From CAZFER01 sp964517495 (GTDB taxonomy: Bacteria > Hinthialibacterota > Hinthialibacteria > Hinthialibacterales > Hinthialibacteraceae): 64,000 nucleotides of DNA. This document shows, piece after piece, positions 27,788-37,774 of the stretch. Where the stretch lies: assembly GCA_964517495.1 (NCBI GenBank), contig CAZFER010000023.1, positions 1 to 64,000 of the forward strand. Direction: 5' to 3'. The stretch's first letter is position 1. Each line of letters opens with the position of its first letter. A program made the translations under genes and the position numbers. The notes below the pieces were generated by a model. It did not search any database, was not told where the DNA came from, and saw only the letters and a list, made by a program, of their open reading frames with translations.

Positions 27788-29812
27788 TTAAGCTGCATGG
27801 CTATCTTTTTCGATTTTTTGTTTGGTTTGCTTAATGGCGAATTGGTAGAGTAAGAGGCTTGCCAGGAGTAGCCATGTGAATTGGCTGATTAATGCCGACC
27901 ACCAGGGAGTGGTGTTGTTGTAATCATAAATGGATATGGGTAAAGTGGGTGAAATGAAGGTTATGTGTTCGGTCAGGGGTGATGCAAGTCGATTTTGAAT
28001 CCATTGGATTAACAGATCTCCCAGCAAGTAGGTTGGGATTAGCATAATCAATGACAAGCTTTTCCATAACCAATGGCGTACACATAAACATGTTAATATG
28101 AGCAATGTAGGGAAAAACCAAATACTGCCATATCCTTTTTGAATGGTTTCGGTCAGCGTGTTTAAAAATTGAAAAATCGCATCGCCAGAAAAGATCAAGA
28201 ATGTGAGTGCGAAGGCCAAACCATAGGCTGTGGTGGATTTGCGCACTGATGCAGAAATGGCGATGCTAAGCAAAGCGAGAAAACCAGCAAAGGCGTAAAC
28301 CAGTAATACAGTCCCAATCAACCGCTCCCACCCAGCAGCAAGGTGGGTTTCCACCTTAAAATTGGATTGAAAAGCCACTGCGATGATTAAGGCCATAAAC
28401 ACCCAAAACTGCATGCTGAATAGTTGCAGCGCAGCCAACAGTTTTCCCCTCACGATACGGGCGGGTGAAATGGTCGTGGAGATCAATTGGCCCCAGGTTT
28501 CACGATTGACTTCGCTGCGCAAGGCGTTGGCAGCATAAGGGATAACCATAAAGGGTATGACAAAAAAGGGCCAGCGGCCCAGCAGCTCTTCCCATACAAA
28601 AAGGCGGTTTAATTCCACGAGAGATATTTCAAAATCACTGTAAACCATCATCAAAATCATGCTGATGATGATCAAAACAATCATTCCCGTTGCGAGTAAC
28701 AATCCCTTTTGGCCAAACAATTCTCGAATCTCTTTTAGGCGAACGGGATTGGACTGATCGGGAAACCACCGCTCATGTTGGGTGCGCAAACGGAGGATGG
28801 GTTTGAATCGCCTGATTTCCTGGCGGATAGCCTGACCCACATCATCCACGAAGTCGTGATCCAGTTTACGAATCAATGTCCACATACAAAGCACAAATAA
28901 TGCAAGGAGCATGAACATAAAAAAAACAATATGGATCAAGGATTCAAAAGGAGAAACATTCGGTATAGCCGCAACTGGCATAGCCGCTGGATTGAGGGTG
29001 GGATTGATGGTGATGGCGGAATTGCCGCCTGATGGAACGATGATAGTTTGTACCACCGTTGTGGGCGATGCACCGAAATAGAGTGAGGTAAACCGTGTTG
29101 GTGAGGTTAAGGAATTTTGGCTTAAATGGCTAAAGGGTGCGACAAAAAGAAGGAAATAGGCGCAGGTTAAGAGGGCCGCTAAAAGGATAGATACATAAGG
29201 CTTTTTGAATTCCAAGGAGCAATAAAGCCCAATCAGGCCAAGAATGGCGGCCACTTCAGATAGAAATAGAAACGAGATAAAAATATCCATTGGTGAAATC
29301 TTGGCGATCGCGGCAAACATCCAATACATGGGGATAAGTGAGGTTAGTAACAAGATCACAAAGCCAACGGAAGATATAATTTTCCCCAATAAGATATTCA
29401 AAATCCCGATGGGTGACTGAAGCAACATTTCCCAGGTTCGGCGTTCATGTTCGATGTTAACACACGTTGCACTGAAGAGGGGAACAATGAAACAGATGAT
29501 GCCTCCAATCGCCAGGTTGAGTTGGTAAAAGTGTTCCCGTTCATTGCCTATCCACCCTCCAGGAACATGTTTCATATGCCACCATACATAACAGAAAATG
29601 CCCGCGGCGGTTAACACGAACGCGATGAGATATAAAAACGATAAGGGATTTCGCAAAGTGGTAATGAATTCACGATAAACGATGGGATTACTGAACAGGC
29701 GTGGTTTGACGCAAACCAAGGCTTTGACATAAGCCCGGCGGTCTTCATTTTCTTCCAGTTCATGGGTTCGATTGATTATTATTTCATTTTGTGAAATGGT
29801 TTTTGTATCCAT
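27788..29812 (-). CDS. ABC-2 type transporter permease (674 aa)
   Basis: The protein has about twelve hydrophobic segments in two halves, each starting with a short amphipathic motif: NPIVYREFITTLRNP near residue 40 and NPVRLKEIRELFGQKG near residue 352. The same pattern (NPIIFNEFVKQFRSG) is in the permease at 25152-26879, so the two proteins are paralogous. The conserved ERRTWEMLLQSP and NRETWGQLISTTISP segments precede transmembrane helices in both halves. No ATPase gene is nearby; it may be encoded elsewhere. The substrate is unknown. The C-terminus ends with a lysine-rich cytoplasmic tail. Confidence 0.8.
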   Translation of the reverse strand: MDTKTISQNEIIINRTHELEENEDRRAYVKALVCVKPRLFSNPIVYREFITTLRNPLSFLYLIAFVLTAAGIFCYVWWHMKHVPGGWIGNEREHFYQLNLAIGGIICFIVPLFSATCVNIEHERRTWEMLLQSPIGILNILLGKIISSVGFVILLLTSLIPMYWMFAAIAKISPMDIFISFLFLSEVAAILGLIGLYCSLEFKKPYVSILLAALLTCAYFLLFVAPFSHLSQNSLTSPTRFTSLYFGASPTTVVQTIIVPSGGNSAITINPTLNPAAMPVAAIPNVSPFESLIHIVFFMFMLLALFVLCMWTLIRKLDHDFVDDVGQAIRQEIRRFKPILRLRTQHERWFPDQSNPVRLKEIRELFGQKGLLLATGMIVLIIISMILMMVYSDFEISLVELNRLFVWEELLGRWPFFVIPFMVIPYAANALRSEVNRETWGQLISTTISPARIVRGKLLAALQLFSMQFWVFMALIIAVAFQSNFKVETHLAAGWERLIGTVLLVYAFAGFLALLSIAISASVRKSTTAYGLAFALTFLIFSGDAIFQFLNTLTETIQKGYGSIWFFPTLLILTCLCVRHWLWKSLSLIMLIPTYLLGDLLIQWIQNRLASPLTEHITFISPTLPISIYDYNNTTPWWSALISQFTWLLLASLLLYQFAIKQTKQKIEKDSHAA

Positions 29813-29831
29813 TATATGAACATTAAATTGG

Positions 29832-29861
29832 TTGAATTCATTGCTATTTTATCTGTATAAC
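29832..29861 (+). promoter_or_regulatory. promoter of glycoside hydrolase gene
   Basis: TTGAAT (29832-29837) is followed by 18 bases and TATAAC (29856-29861) in the divergent spacer. Transcription would start near 29868, about 90 bases before the probable ATG at 29960. Confidence 0.5.
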
Positions 29862-29959
29862 AACATTTATGCCACAAAAAAATAAACGTGACTAACCCTT
29901 TTGGTATATTGATGCCACTGATACTATAAACCTTGCAATCCATTAAGGTTAAAACGCTC

Positions 29960-32902
29960 ATGACCCTATCGTCTTTTTTGCATTCACCGCCGGATCGTTT
30001 TCGGCCCTATATGATGTGGTTTCTGAACCATCGATTGGAGAAAGCGGAACTCTTTCGCCAGATTGAAGTTTTGCATGCGCAGGGTGCCGGCGGGCTGATT
30101 CTATGTGCGCGAGAGGGATTGTTAACCCCTTATTTATCAGGTAAATGGCTTGAATCTGTGAGATGGTGTATCGAACAGGCTCAGCGGCTTGGTCTGCACG
30201 TTTTGATCCACGATGATATGAATGGGCCTAGCGGAACCGCCAATGGAACAGTGACGGATGAAAATCCTGACTATCGCCAGACCACTTTGCGCCTGGCGAA
30301 TGTTGTGGATATCCAGCCGGGGGGAAAAATCGACCTGGAAATCGAAAAAGAACATATCGAATCGATTCTGGGATTGACTGAAAGCGGTGATATTCGCGAT
30401 TTAAACCAGTGGACGCAGAATGGCGAGATTCATGATAATGTCCCAAGTGAAATAACGCGCTTGCTTATTTTTTCACGTGATGTGGCCTTTGGTTCGTTGC
30501 ATGGCTATACCATCGATCCTTTAAATCCTGATGCCATAAAGGCTTTCATTCAAACCACTCATGAGCAGTACCAATCCCATCTGGGAAAAAAGAGTGGGAG
30601 CGTGGAAGGCTTTTTTACCATACAACCGCGCATTTTACATTCCACATGCGGGGATATTCCCTGGACGGATGATCTTCCAGATACGTTTAAATCCATGTTT
30701 GGTTATGATATTTGGAGCGCGTTGCCCAGCCTGTTTATACCGGGAGAGGGAGAACATATCATTCATCGCTGCCGGTTTATGCAGTGTATGAATACCATGC
30801 TGCAGGATGATTTTTATCAATCCATACATAATATTTGCCAAAAGAATGACTGGTTATGCCTTGGGCATCCGGATTTTCAAGGGGATAGCCGTTCCCGATT
30901 CTGGTCGCAATATGATTACTTTAAGATTGCCCGCCATGTGGCATTTCCGAGTTGTACCACCTACACTGAAAACCGTCGATCTGATGATGAATTGTGTTAT
31001 ACAGTGGTTGCCTGTAAATTGGTATCCTCGATCGTTCGTTTAATGAATAAACCCTATGCGATGGCGGTGGCGGATGACGATGCATTCTCTGCCAGCATTA
31101 CCCTAGCCGATTTGGATCGTTTGGCAGGACTTCATTTGACACTGGGAATCAATCAATTTATTCCTCATGCTGCTTATTATTCCATTGAGGGCTTTCGCAA
31201 GCGTGACCATTCACCGATTCAATCCTATCAACAACCATTTGGGGTATGTTACCGGTATTTCACTGAACGCCTCACCCAATTGACAGCACTCATCAGCCAA
31301 GGGAAGCATGTTCCGATGGCCGCAGTGCTTTATCCCATCCAAACGTTTTGGGGATTGTATTCGTTTGAAGCCAAAGACAGGCGCAGTTTGGAGACGTTGG
31401 AAAATTCCTTCGCCCAGTTTTGCGAAACATTAATTCGTCAGCAATATGATTTTGATTTTTTACCGGAAGAATTTCTGGCGAATCTAAAGACGGATGATAA
31501 AGGCCAATTGCTTTATTCTCCGAAAGGAGAGATGCTGCGCCGTTATCCTCTTTTGATGATCCCTTATTGCCATGTCTTGCATTATAAAACACTCGAAATT
31601 ATTGAGCGTCTCGCGGAGGGGGGAGCACAAATTCTCTTTGTCAACTCACTACCTGATGCCACTCCAGAGACGGGAACAGATGATGCAATTTCAGAACGCG
31701 TGAATGCACTTGTGGAAAATTGCGAAAATGTGCAATTTGCGGAAGGGGATTGGTTGATGAAACTCTCTCAAACCGCCCCTCCAGGACTCAAAATCGAAGG
31801 CCGAAATGAGCAGATACTTTACCAACATCGAATCCTGCCTAACGGCGATATCTTTTTGTTGCACAACAGTTCTAATAACAAATCATATGAGGGTTCAATA
31901 ACCTTTCCAACGCCAGCGCATTTCATTTACCACGCCAATACTGATACGGATAAATTAGAAAAACTGGAACAAAAGGGACCGGATCCCACCTTACCGGTTT
32001 CCTTATTACCGGGCGAGACACAGCTGTTTGTCATGACGTGTGATGAACAGCGTGAAGCGATTCAATCTCCGAAAATTGATGGCGAACTCATTCGTACAAT
32101 TCCGCTAAAGGAACAATTCCTCTTTTTTGCCAAAGATGGAAACGATTTACCGCTGAACGAATGGAAGATAACGATCGGAACGTATAGCGATACACGAATG
32201 GGAAGTTTGGATTCTCATCACACCTATGAAACCACTTTTTTTGTCAATAAGTTTAAAGGACCGTTATATCTTATTTGTGACGGACTCCATCATCAGCCGG
32301 TTTTTCGTGGACATGGCCAGCAATCGTTTGAAATACGGTTGAACCAAGCATTGTTAACTCAGCAGGTGAACGTAACAACTTTTGACCAGCAAACCGTGGC
32401 CTATGATATAACATCTCATATTCGGCAAGGTGAAAATGTTTTGACGGTATCCAATCGTGCCCGTATGCATGCGCCGGGCAATATCCAGGAAAGCCTGTTT
32501 ATTCACGGTGATTTTGCGTTGCTTTATGTTGAAGATCACTATGTGATTGCCACACCAAAAGACCATATTCAAACGAACACATGGACTCAGCAAGGATATC
32601 CATTTCTTTCCGGCACGGGGATTTACCGTCAGGCGGTGGATATTCCAGAAGAATTCATTGGCTGTAAAATGGTACTTTCATTCGATGAGATAAGGGACAT
32701 GGCTGAAGTCGCCATCAACGATCAAGCCATGGGTGTCTTATGGCGAGAGCCCTGGACACTTGATATAACGGACGCAATCCAGGCGGGCCGAAACGTGCTT
32801 GAATGCCGAGTCAGCAACTCGTTGGCGAATGTTATTCATCAATCACAATTGCCATCAGGTATTATCGGGCATGTTTGGATTGAAGTGTTTTCTTCATGGT
32901 AA
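29960..32902 (+). CDS. GH106-like (rhamnosidase-type) glycoside hydrolase
   Basis: This 980-residue protein starts with PPDRFRPYMMWFLNHRLEKAEL, the N-terminal barrel entry of the GH106/alpha-L-rhamnosidase-like superfamily, and has HDDMNGPSGTANG where family members usually have a DE-WPSGxAGG motif. The C-terminal about 120 residues (GTGIYRQAVDIP, AEVAINDQAMGVLWREPW, LECRVSNSLAN) form a galactose-binding-like beta-sandwich found in the same proteins. No signal peptide is seen, so it may act in the cytoplasm on imported oligosaccharides. Start is taken at 29960 because the preceding in-frame TTG at 29933 lacks a binding site. The exact substrate is not predictable. argS follows about 100 bases downstream. 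Confidence 0.75.
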   Translation: MTLSSFLHSPPDRFRPYMMWFLNHRLEKAELFRQIEVLHAQGAGGLILCAREGLLTPYLSGKWLESVRWCIEQAQRLGLHVLIHDDMNGPSGTANGTVTDENPDYRQTTLRLANVVDIQPGGKIDLEIEKEHIESILGLTESGDIRDLNQWTQNGEIHDNVPSEITRLLIFSRDVAFGSLHGYTIDPLNPDAIKAFIQTTHEQYQSHLGKKSGSVEGFFTIQPRILHSTCGDIPWTDDLPDTFKSMFGYDIWSALPSLFIPGEGEHIIHRCRFMQCMNTMLQDDFYQSIHNICQKNDWLCLGHPDFQGDSRSRFWSQYDYFKIARHVAFPSCTTYTENRRSDDELCYTVVACKLVSSIVRLMNKPYAMAVADDDAFSASITLADLDRLAGLHLTLGINQFIPHAAYYSIEGFRKRDHSPIQSYQQPFGVCYRYFTERLTQLTALISQGKHVPMAAVLYPIQTFWGLYSFEAKDRRSLETLENSFAQFCETLIRQQYDFDFLPEEFLANLKTDDKGQLLYSPKGEMLRRYPLLMIPYCHVLHYKTLEIIERLAEGGAQILFVNSLPDATPETGTDDAISERVNALVENCENVQFAEGDWLMKLSQTAPPGLKIEGRNEQILYQHRILPNGDIFLLHNSSNNKSYEGSITFPTPAHFIYHANTDTDKLEKLEQKGPDPTLPVSLLPGETQLFVMTCDEQREAIQSPKIDGELIRTIPLKEQFLFFAKDGNDLPLNEWKITIGTYSDTRMGSLDSHHTYETTFFVNKFKGPLYLICDGLHHQPVFRGHGQQSFEIRLNQALLTQQVNVTTFDQQTVAYDITSHIRQGENVLTVSNRARMHAPGNIQESLFIHGDFALLYVEDHYVIATPKDHIQTNTWTQQGYPFLSGTGIYRQAVDIPEEFIGCKMVLSFDEIRDMAEVAINDQAMGVLWREPWTLDITDAIQAGRNVLECRVSNSLANVIHQSQLPSGIIGHVWIEVFSSW

Positions 32903-32936
32903 TATAGATGTGTGCATTGATGGGTCTACGAATAAT

Positions 32937-32953
32937 GCAGGCTGGAAGTCTGC
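32937..32953. repeat. short palindrome upstream of argS
   Basis: GCAGGCT and AGTCTGC pair (with one G-T pair) around a GGA loop. The neighbouring bases (GCAGGCTGGAAGTCTGCGCC) look like the core of a common intergenic palindrome type, but only one copy is visible here. No T-run follows, so terminator function is weak. Confidence 0.35.
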
Positions 32954-33005
32954 GCCACAAAAAAGTGACACCAATTAGAGATAGTAATTTGAAAGGCTGT
33001 AAAAC

Positions 33006-34661
33006 GTGTATTTTGATATTGTCAATCAATTAAACGATATACTTACTAAAACTGTATCCTCGCTTACGGATAAGAGTATTGATGCCTCATCATTTACCTT
33101 CACACCAACCAAAGATATTTCTCATGGTGATTTGATGACCACAGCGGCGATGCAGCTGGCCAAACCTTTAAAAAAGCCACCCCGTGAGATTGCTGACTCA
33201 TTTATAAAAGAATTGGCATCCAGCCCGGTGGTTGAAAAAGCCGAAGTGGCTGGACCGGGATTCATCAATGTTTTTTTGACAAATGAAACATTGATTGATT
33301 GCATGCGGCGAATTTTGAATGAGAAAGACCAATTTGGTTGTTCAGATCGCTATAAAGGGAAAAACGCCCTGGTGGAATTTGTTAGCGCCAACCCCACCGG
33401 TCCGCTTCATGTCGGCCATGTGCGCGGCGCTGTGGTGGGAGATACCGCAGCTGAAATGCTGCGCGCGGTGGGTTATGAGATAACGCGTGAATATTACTAC
33501 AACGATGCCGGTGTGCAAATGCAAATGCTGGGACGTTCGGTGCAGGCGCGCTATCACCAGTTTTTCGATCAGGATTATCCTCTGCCGGAAAATGGGTATA
33601 AAGGGGATTACATTCGCTACATTGCCGCAGCCATTAAAACCACCCACGGTGATGCCTGGTTAAACCAATCGAGTTGGGAACCGTTTACCACCTTTGCGGC
33701 GGATGTGTTAATGGACATCATTATGGATGATCTGCGGCGGATGAGGGTGCACTTTGATACGACTTTTAGTGAGCGTTCGCTACATACTTCAGGTGCAGTT
33801 CAGACTACGCTTGACGAGTTAGCTGAACATGGCGCAACTTATGAAAAAGATGGAGCTGTCTGGCTGCGCACCACGGATCAGGGAGATGAAAAGGATCGCG
33901 TTCTGGTGAAGAGCGACGGAGAAGTGACCTATGTCACTCCGGATATTGCCTATCATCGTGATAAATACAAACGTAAAATTGACCTGATGGTGAATGTGAT
34001 GGGGCATGACCATCACAGCCAGGTGGAGCGTGTTAAAATCGCGTTGGGAGTGTTGGGATATGAACTGGATAGACTCAACTATTTGCTTAACCAAATGGTC
34101 AGTATTCAGCGTGGTGGCGAAAAGATTAAACTTTCCACCCGCGAAGGACAATTTATGACCATGGCGGATATGGTGAATGAACTGGGGGCGGATGTTACCC
34201 GCTATTTCTTTGCCCAGCGCAGCTATAACTCCCAAATGATCTTTGATTGGGATTTGGCGAAAAAGCAATCCATGGATAATCCCGTCTATTACCTTCAGTA
34301 TGTTCATGCGCGCGCATGCAGCATGGAAGAGAAAGCAAAAGAACGCGGTGTTGATATATCACTCGATCTTGACTTTGACCATACTCCATTAATAGGAGAG
34401 CGGGAGCGCTTGTTATTGTTGAAAATGTTCTATTACCCGCTCCAGGTCATGGATGCCGCTGAACGCTTGGAAACCCATTTGATCCCGGCATTTTTGGAGG
34501 ATCTGGCCAAGACATTTCACACCTATTATCAAGCCCAGCGGGTATTGGATGAAACGGATGCGATAGGAACAGTGGCTCGTTTTCATCTGGTCCTGGCTGT
34601 TCGGCAAGTGATGCGAAACGGGCTAAACTTACTGAAAGTCGATGCTCCAGAACGGATGTAA
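33006..34661 (+). CDS. argS: arginyl-tRNA synthetase
   Basis: ArgS charges tRNA-Arg with arginine. The class-I HIGH motif is ANPTGPLHVGHVRGA (near residues 122-136) and the KMSKS-equivalent is KIKLSTREGQ (near residues 377-386), typical of ArgS. The C-terminal DALR anticodon-binding domain ends LNLLKVDAPERM. At 551 residues the length is normal. The start is a GTG at 33006 with AAAGG about 9 bases upstream. Three Gfo/Idh/MocA genes follow, the first after 11 bases, suggesting co-transcription. Confidence 0.96.
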   Translation: MYFDIVNQLNDILTKTVSSLTDKSIDASSFTFTPTKDISHGDLMTTAAMQLAKPLKKPPREIADSFIKELASSPVVEKAEVAGPGFINVFLTNETLIDCMRRILNEKDQFGCSDRYKGKNALVEFVSANPTGPLHVGHVRGAVVGDTAAEMLRAVGYEITREYYYNDAGVQMQMLGRSVQARYHQFFDQDYPLPENGYKGDYIRYIAAAIKTTHGDAWLNQSSWEPFTTFAADVLMDIIMDDLRRMRVHFDTTFSERSLHTSGAVQTTLDELAEHGATYEKDGAVWLRTTDQGDEKDRVLVKSDGEVTYVTPDIAYHRDKYKRKIDLMVNVMGHDHHSQVERVKIALGVLGYELDRLNYLLNQMVSIQRGGEKIKLSTREGQFMTMADMVNELGADVTRYFFAQRSYNSQMIFDWDLAKKQSMDNPVYYLQYVHARACSMEEKAKERGVDISLDLDFDHTPLIGERERLLLLKMFYYPLQVMDAAERLETHLIPAFLEDLAKTFHTYYQAQRVLDETDAIGTVARFHLVLAVRQVMRNGLNLLKVDAPERM

Positions 34662-34672
34662 GGAGAAAAAAA

Positions 34673-35689
34673 ATGATACGAATTGGAATTATCGGTTGTG
34701 GGGGAATGGGGAATATGCACACCCAGGCTTGCCTGGTTAGCGGTGCGGCAAAAATCACCGCGGTGGCGGATGAGCGGCTGGATGCCGCGCAAAAATTGGC
34801 GGATCAGGCGAATTGCGTTTGCGCTAATTCACCGGAGGAACTGGTGCTGCGAGATGATGTGGATGCGGTGATGATCTGCACACCGACACCTTCGCACCAC
34901 ATTCGCGCTTTAGAAGCCATCAAGGCTGGAAAACATCTTTTTGTTGAAAAACCACTGACTCGTACGCTTTCCACAGCGGATGAACTTTTAGCCGAAGTAA
35001 AAAAAGCCAATCTATTCAACCAAGTGGGCCATGTACTTCGTTTTTGGCCGGAATATGTTTATCTAAAAGAAGCCACACAGGATGGGCGATGGGGTCAATT
35101 GAAATCCATCAAACTCATCCGAACCTGCGCCCAACCTGGTTGGTCGGCAGGAAACTGGTTGATTAATCCCGAACTGAGCGGTGGTGCAGCGTTGGATTTA
35201 CACTTACACGATACAGATGTTGTGCATTTCCTTTTAGGTCAACCTGAAGCGGTCTTTTCAACCGGTGTAAAAGATTACGCTGGCTGGCGGCAAATATTCA
35301 CCAATTATTTTTATGACAATGGCCCGGCCGTTTTTGTGGAAGGGGCCTGGTATGACGGTGAAAAATATCCGTTTCGAATGGCCTATGTGGCCACCTTTGA
35401 AAAAGGGGTTCTTGACTATGATTGCACCCGGGAACAGACATTGCTTTTTTACCCCCAAAAAGGAGACGTTGAAGAACTATCGTTACCCAAACCTCCCCAA
35501 ACCAAACCGGTGGAGGGGATTAATGTTACTGATCTTGGCGGTTATCTTTTACAGGATACTTACTTTTTTGAATGCCTGGCTAATCAAACCGAGCCGGAAC
35601 GAGCCACCTTTCAGCATGGCCGGGATGCTATAGAAACGGTTGAAGCGGAAATTCGTTCTGCAGAAAGCGGCCAGATTGTTGGTATTTAA
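34673..35689 (+). CDS. Gfo/Idh/MocA family oxidoreductase 1
   Basis: An NAD(P)-dependent sugar or cyclitol dehydrogenase of 338 residues. The Rossmann fold begins IGIIGCGGMGNMH, followed by the catalytic-lysine motif FVEKPLTR and the DLHLHDTDV segment where the C-terminal domain supplies the catalytic His/Asp. AAGGAG lies 7 bases before the ATG. It starts 11 bases after argS and is the first of three consecutive family members. The substrate cannot be predicted, but the GH106-like hydrolase upstream suggests released sugars. Confidence 0.92.
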   Translation: MIRIGIIGCGGMGNMHTQACLVSGAAKITAVADERLDAAQKLADQANCVCANSPEELVLRDDVDAVMICTPTPSHHIRALEAIKAGKHLFVEKPLTRTLSTADELLAEVKKANLFNQVGHVLRFWPEYVYLKEATQDGRWGQLKSIKLIRTCAQPGWSAGNWLINPELSGGAALDLHLHDTDVVHFLLGQPEAVFSTGVKDYAGWRQIFTNYFYDNGPAVFVEGAWYDGEKYPFRMAYVATFEKGVLDYDCTREQTLLFYPQKGDVEELSLPKPPQTKPVEGINVTDLGGYLLQDTYFFECLANQTEPERATFQHGRDAIETVEAEIRSAESGQIVGI

Positions 35690-35745
35690 ACAAATAATGG
35701 ATCGCGTATCATGAATCAAACGACACACGTTAGAGGAGAGAAACA

Positions 35746-36729
35746 ATGGTCCGAATCGGCATAATCGGTGCAGGCACCATGGGGAATGCACATGCTCAAT
35801 CCATTTTACGAATGCCTGAGGTTGAACTTAAAGCGGTTGCCGATCCCAACCAGGAGAAAGCGAATTCCCTCGCCAAACCAGCGGAGGCATCAGCGTATTC
35901 TACTGTGAATGAACTATTGGATCGGGATGATATCGATGCGGTGATCGTGGCCAGCCCGACTCCTTTTCACTTTTTTCATGCACGTGATGCCATTGAAAAC
36001 CAGAAACATGTTTTCCTGGAAATACCAATGGTTCGCCATAAAGATGAAGCGGATAAACTGGTTGAATTGGCCAATAAAAGCGGCCGCGTTATTACGGTTG
36101 GCCATACCCAGCGGTTTTATCGAGAAAACCAGGCTATCAAGCAACAAGTTGATTCCGGTGCAGTAGGCAAACCGGGAATGATCCGCCTGGGGCGGCGTAC
36201 TCCTCACCCCAAGAAATGGTATTCCAACTTTGAAAGCAGCGGCGGGGTGATTCTGGACGCCATGATTCACGAGCTTGATTTTTTGTTACATTGCTTTGGC
36301 TCTGCCGAACGTATTTTTTGCCAAAGCCTGTACCAACGCGTTTCAACTGAGTCGATTGACTACGCTTTGGCTAACATTCGTTTGAAAAGTGGAGCCATTG
36401 CCCATATCGAATCATCGTGGTGCCATTACGGCCAGTTTAATATCGATGTGGAAGTGGCTGGCGATAAAGGATTGCTCCATTACGACAATCAGGAAAGCAT
36501 TCCGCTAAAGGTATCACTGGTGGATTATTCAAAAGGTGCTCGCCAATACTATCATGAAAGCCCGGTGATTGTTCCAGCGTGTTTTAATCTTCTTCAGCAG
36601 TTTATTCACGCCATAGAAGGAAAGGCTGAAAACCCGGTCACTGTGGAAGAGGGGCGAGACGCGGCAAACCTGGCATTGGCTGCGATTGACTCGATAGACA
36701 CTAAACGTCCCGTAACATTATCATCGTAA
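35746..36729 (+). CDS. Gfo/Idh/MocA family protein 2 with altered EKP motif
   Basis: The Rossmann motif IGIIGAGTMGNAHAQS and the C-terminal DAMIHELDFL are intact, but the usual EKP catalytic-lysine motif reads LEIPMVRH: the lysine is replaced by isoleucine (GAA ATA CCA). Lys in this motif is the proton donor/acceptor in characterised relatives, so this member may have a changed mechanism or be a binding or partner protein. GAGGAGAG precedes the ATG. It lies 56 bases after the first member and 23 bases before the third. Confidence 0.88.
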   Translation: MVRIGIIGAGTMGNAHAQSILRMPEVELKAVADPNQEKANSLAKPAEASAYSTVNELLDRDDIDAVIVASPTPFHFFHARDAIENQKHVFLEIPMVRHKDEADKLVELANKSGRVITVGHTQRFYRENQAIKQQVDSGAVGKPGMIRLGRRTPHPKKWYSNFESSGGVILDAMIHELDFLLHCFGSAERIFCQSLYQRVSTESIDYALANIRLKSGAIAHIESSWCHYGQFNIDVEVAGDKGLLHYDNQESIPLKVSLVDYSKGARQYYHESPVIVPACFNLLQQFIHAIEGKAENPVTVEEGRDAANLALAAIDSIDTKRPVTLSS

Positions 36730-36752
36730 TTGGAGAGGGAGGGAAAACCATT

Positions 36753-37751
36753 ATGACCACCCGAATAGGCATGATATCATTTGCACATTTACACGCCCAT
36801 AGTTATGCGGCGAGTTTAAAACAAATACCGGAGCAAGCGGAAATTGCAGGCGTGTTTGACGATAATCCTGAGCGGGGCAAAGAGGCCGCTGAAGGTTTGA
36901 ATGTCCCGTTTTTCGATTCATGTGAACAACTACTTGAGCAGGATATTCAAGGCGTGGTTATTTGTTCTGAAAACGCCAAGCATAAAGACTTTGCTCTCCA
37001 ATCAGCGGAAGCGGGAAAACATATCTTATGTGAAAAACCTATTTCGATTTCCGTGCCTGATGCCCAAAGCATGATCGATAGCTGCTCGAAAAATAACATA
37101 AAACTAATGATTGCCTTTCCCTGCCGCTTTATTACCAGCATTGTTCGGATATATCAACTTTTACAGGAAGGCCGTTTAGGGAAAATATTGGCAATGAAGG
37201 GTACCAACCGCGGCACCATGCCTGGGGGATGGTTTATCGAGAAGAACTTGGCCGGAGGCGGTGCGGTGATGGATCATACCGTCCATGTGGTCGATGCCTG
37301 GCGCTGGATGCTGAATAAGGATGTGGTTTCGGTGTATGCTGAATCAGACCAGTTGTTTTACTCTGACATCAACATTGATGATACAGGTCTTTTATCACTT
37401 GAATTCGAAGGGGGAATCTTTGCCACCCTGGATACCTCGTGGTCTCGCCCCAATGCGTCTTTCCCGACCTGGGGGGATGTCACCATGGAAATCGTCGGCG
37501 AAAAAGGATCATTGAGTTTGGATGCTTTCCGTCAGCAATTGGAAATATATAATAATGATATGGTTAAATCCCAATGGGTATGTTGGACGGATGATCCCAA
37601 CCTGGCCATGATCAAGGGATTCATTAAAATGATTGAAAACAATGATGAGTCACCCGTCCCGGGTTATGATGGATTGAAGGCGATGGAAGTGGCCCTGGCC
37701 GCTTATCGCTCTATTGAAGCCAAAGGACCGGTGGCACTACCATTAATATAA
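36753..37751 (+). CDS. Gfo/Idh/MocA family oxidoreductase 3
   Basis: A 332-residue family member with a less canonical N-terminal loop (GMISFAHLHAHSYAAS in place of GxGxxG), an intact ILCEKPISI motif and MDHTVHVVDAWRW in the C-terminal domain. The missing glycine loop is seen in some subfamilies that still bind nucleotide. GGGAGGG lies about 10 bases before the ATG. The three tandem members share one strand with short gaps and probably form one transcript with argS. Confidence 0.9.
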   Translation: MTTRIGMISFAHLHAHSYAASLKQIPEQAEIAGVFDDNPERGKEAAEGLNVPFFDSCEQLLEQDIQGVVICSENAKHKDFALQSAEAGKHILCEKPISISVPDAQSMIDSCSKNNIKLMIAFPCRFITSIVRIYQLLQEGRLGKILAMKGTNRGTMPGGWFIEKNLAGGGAVMDHTVHVVDAWRWMLNKDVVSVYAESDQLFYSDINIDDTGLLSLEFEGGIFATLDTSWSRPNASFPTWGDVTMEIVGEKGSLSLDAFRQQLEIYNNDMVKSQWVCWTDDPNLAMIKGFIKMIENNDESPVPGYDGLKAMEVALAAYRSIEAKGPVALPLI

Positions 37752-37774
37752 ATTGCGTTGTTACTGAAGGTACG

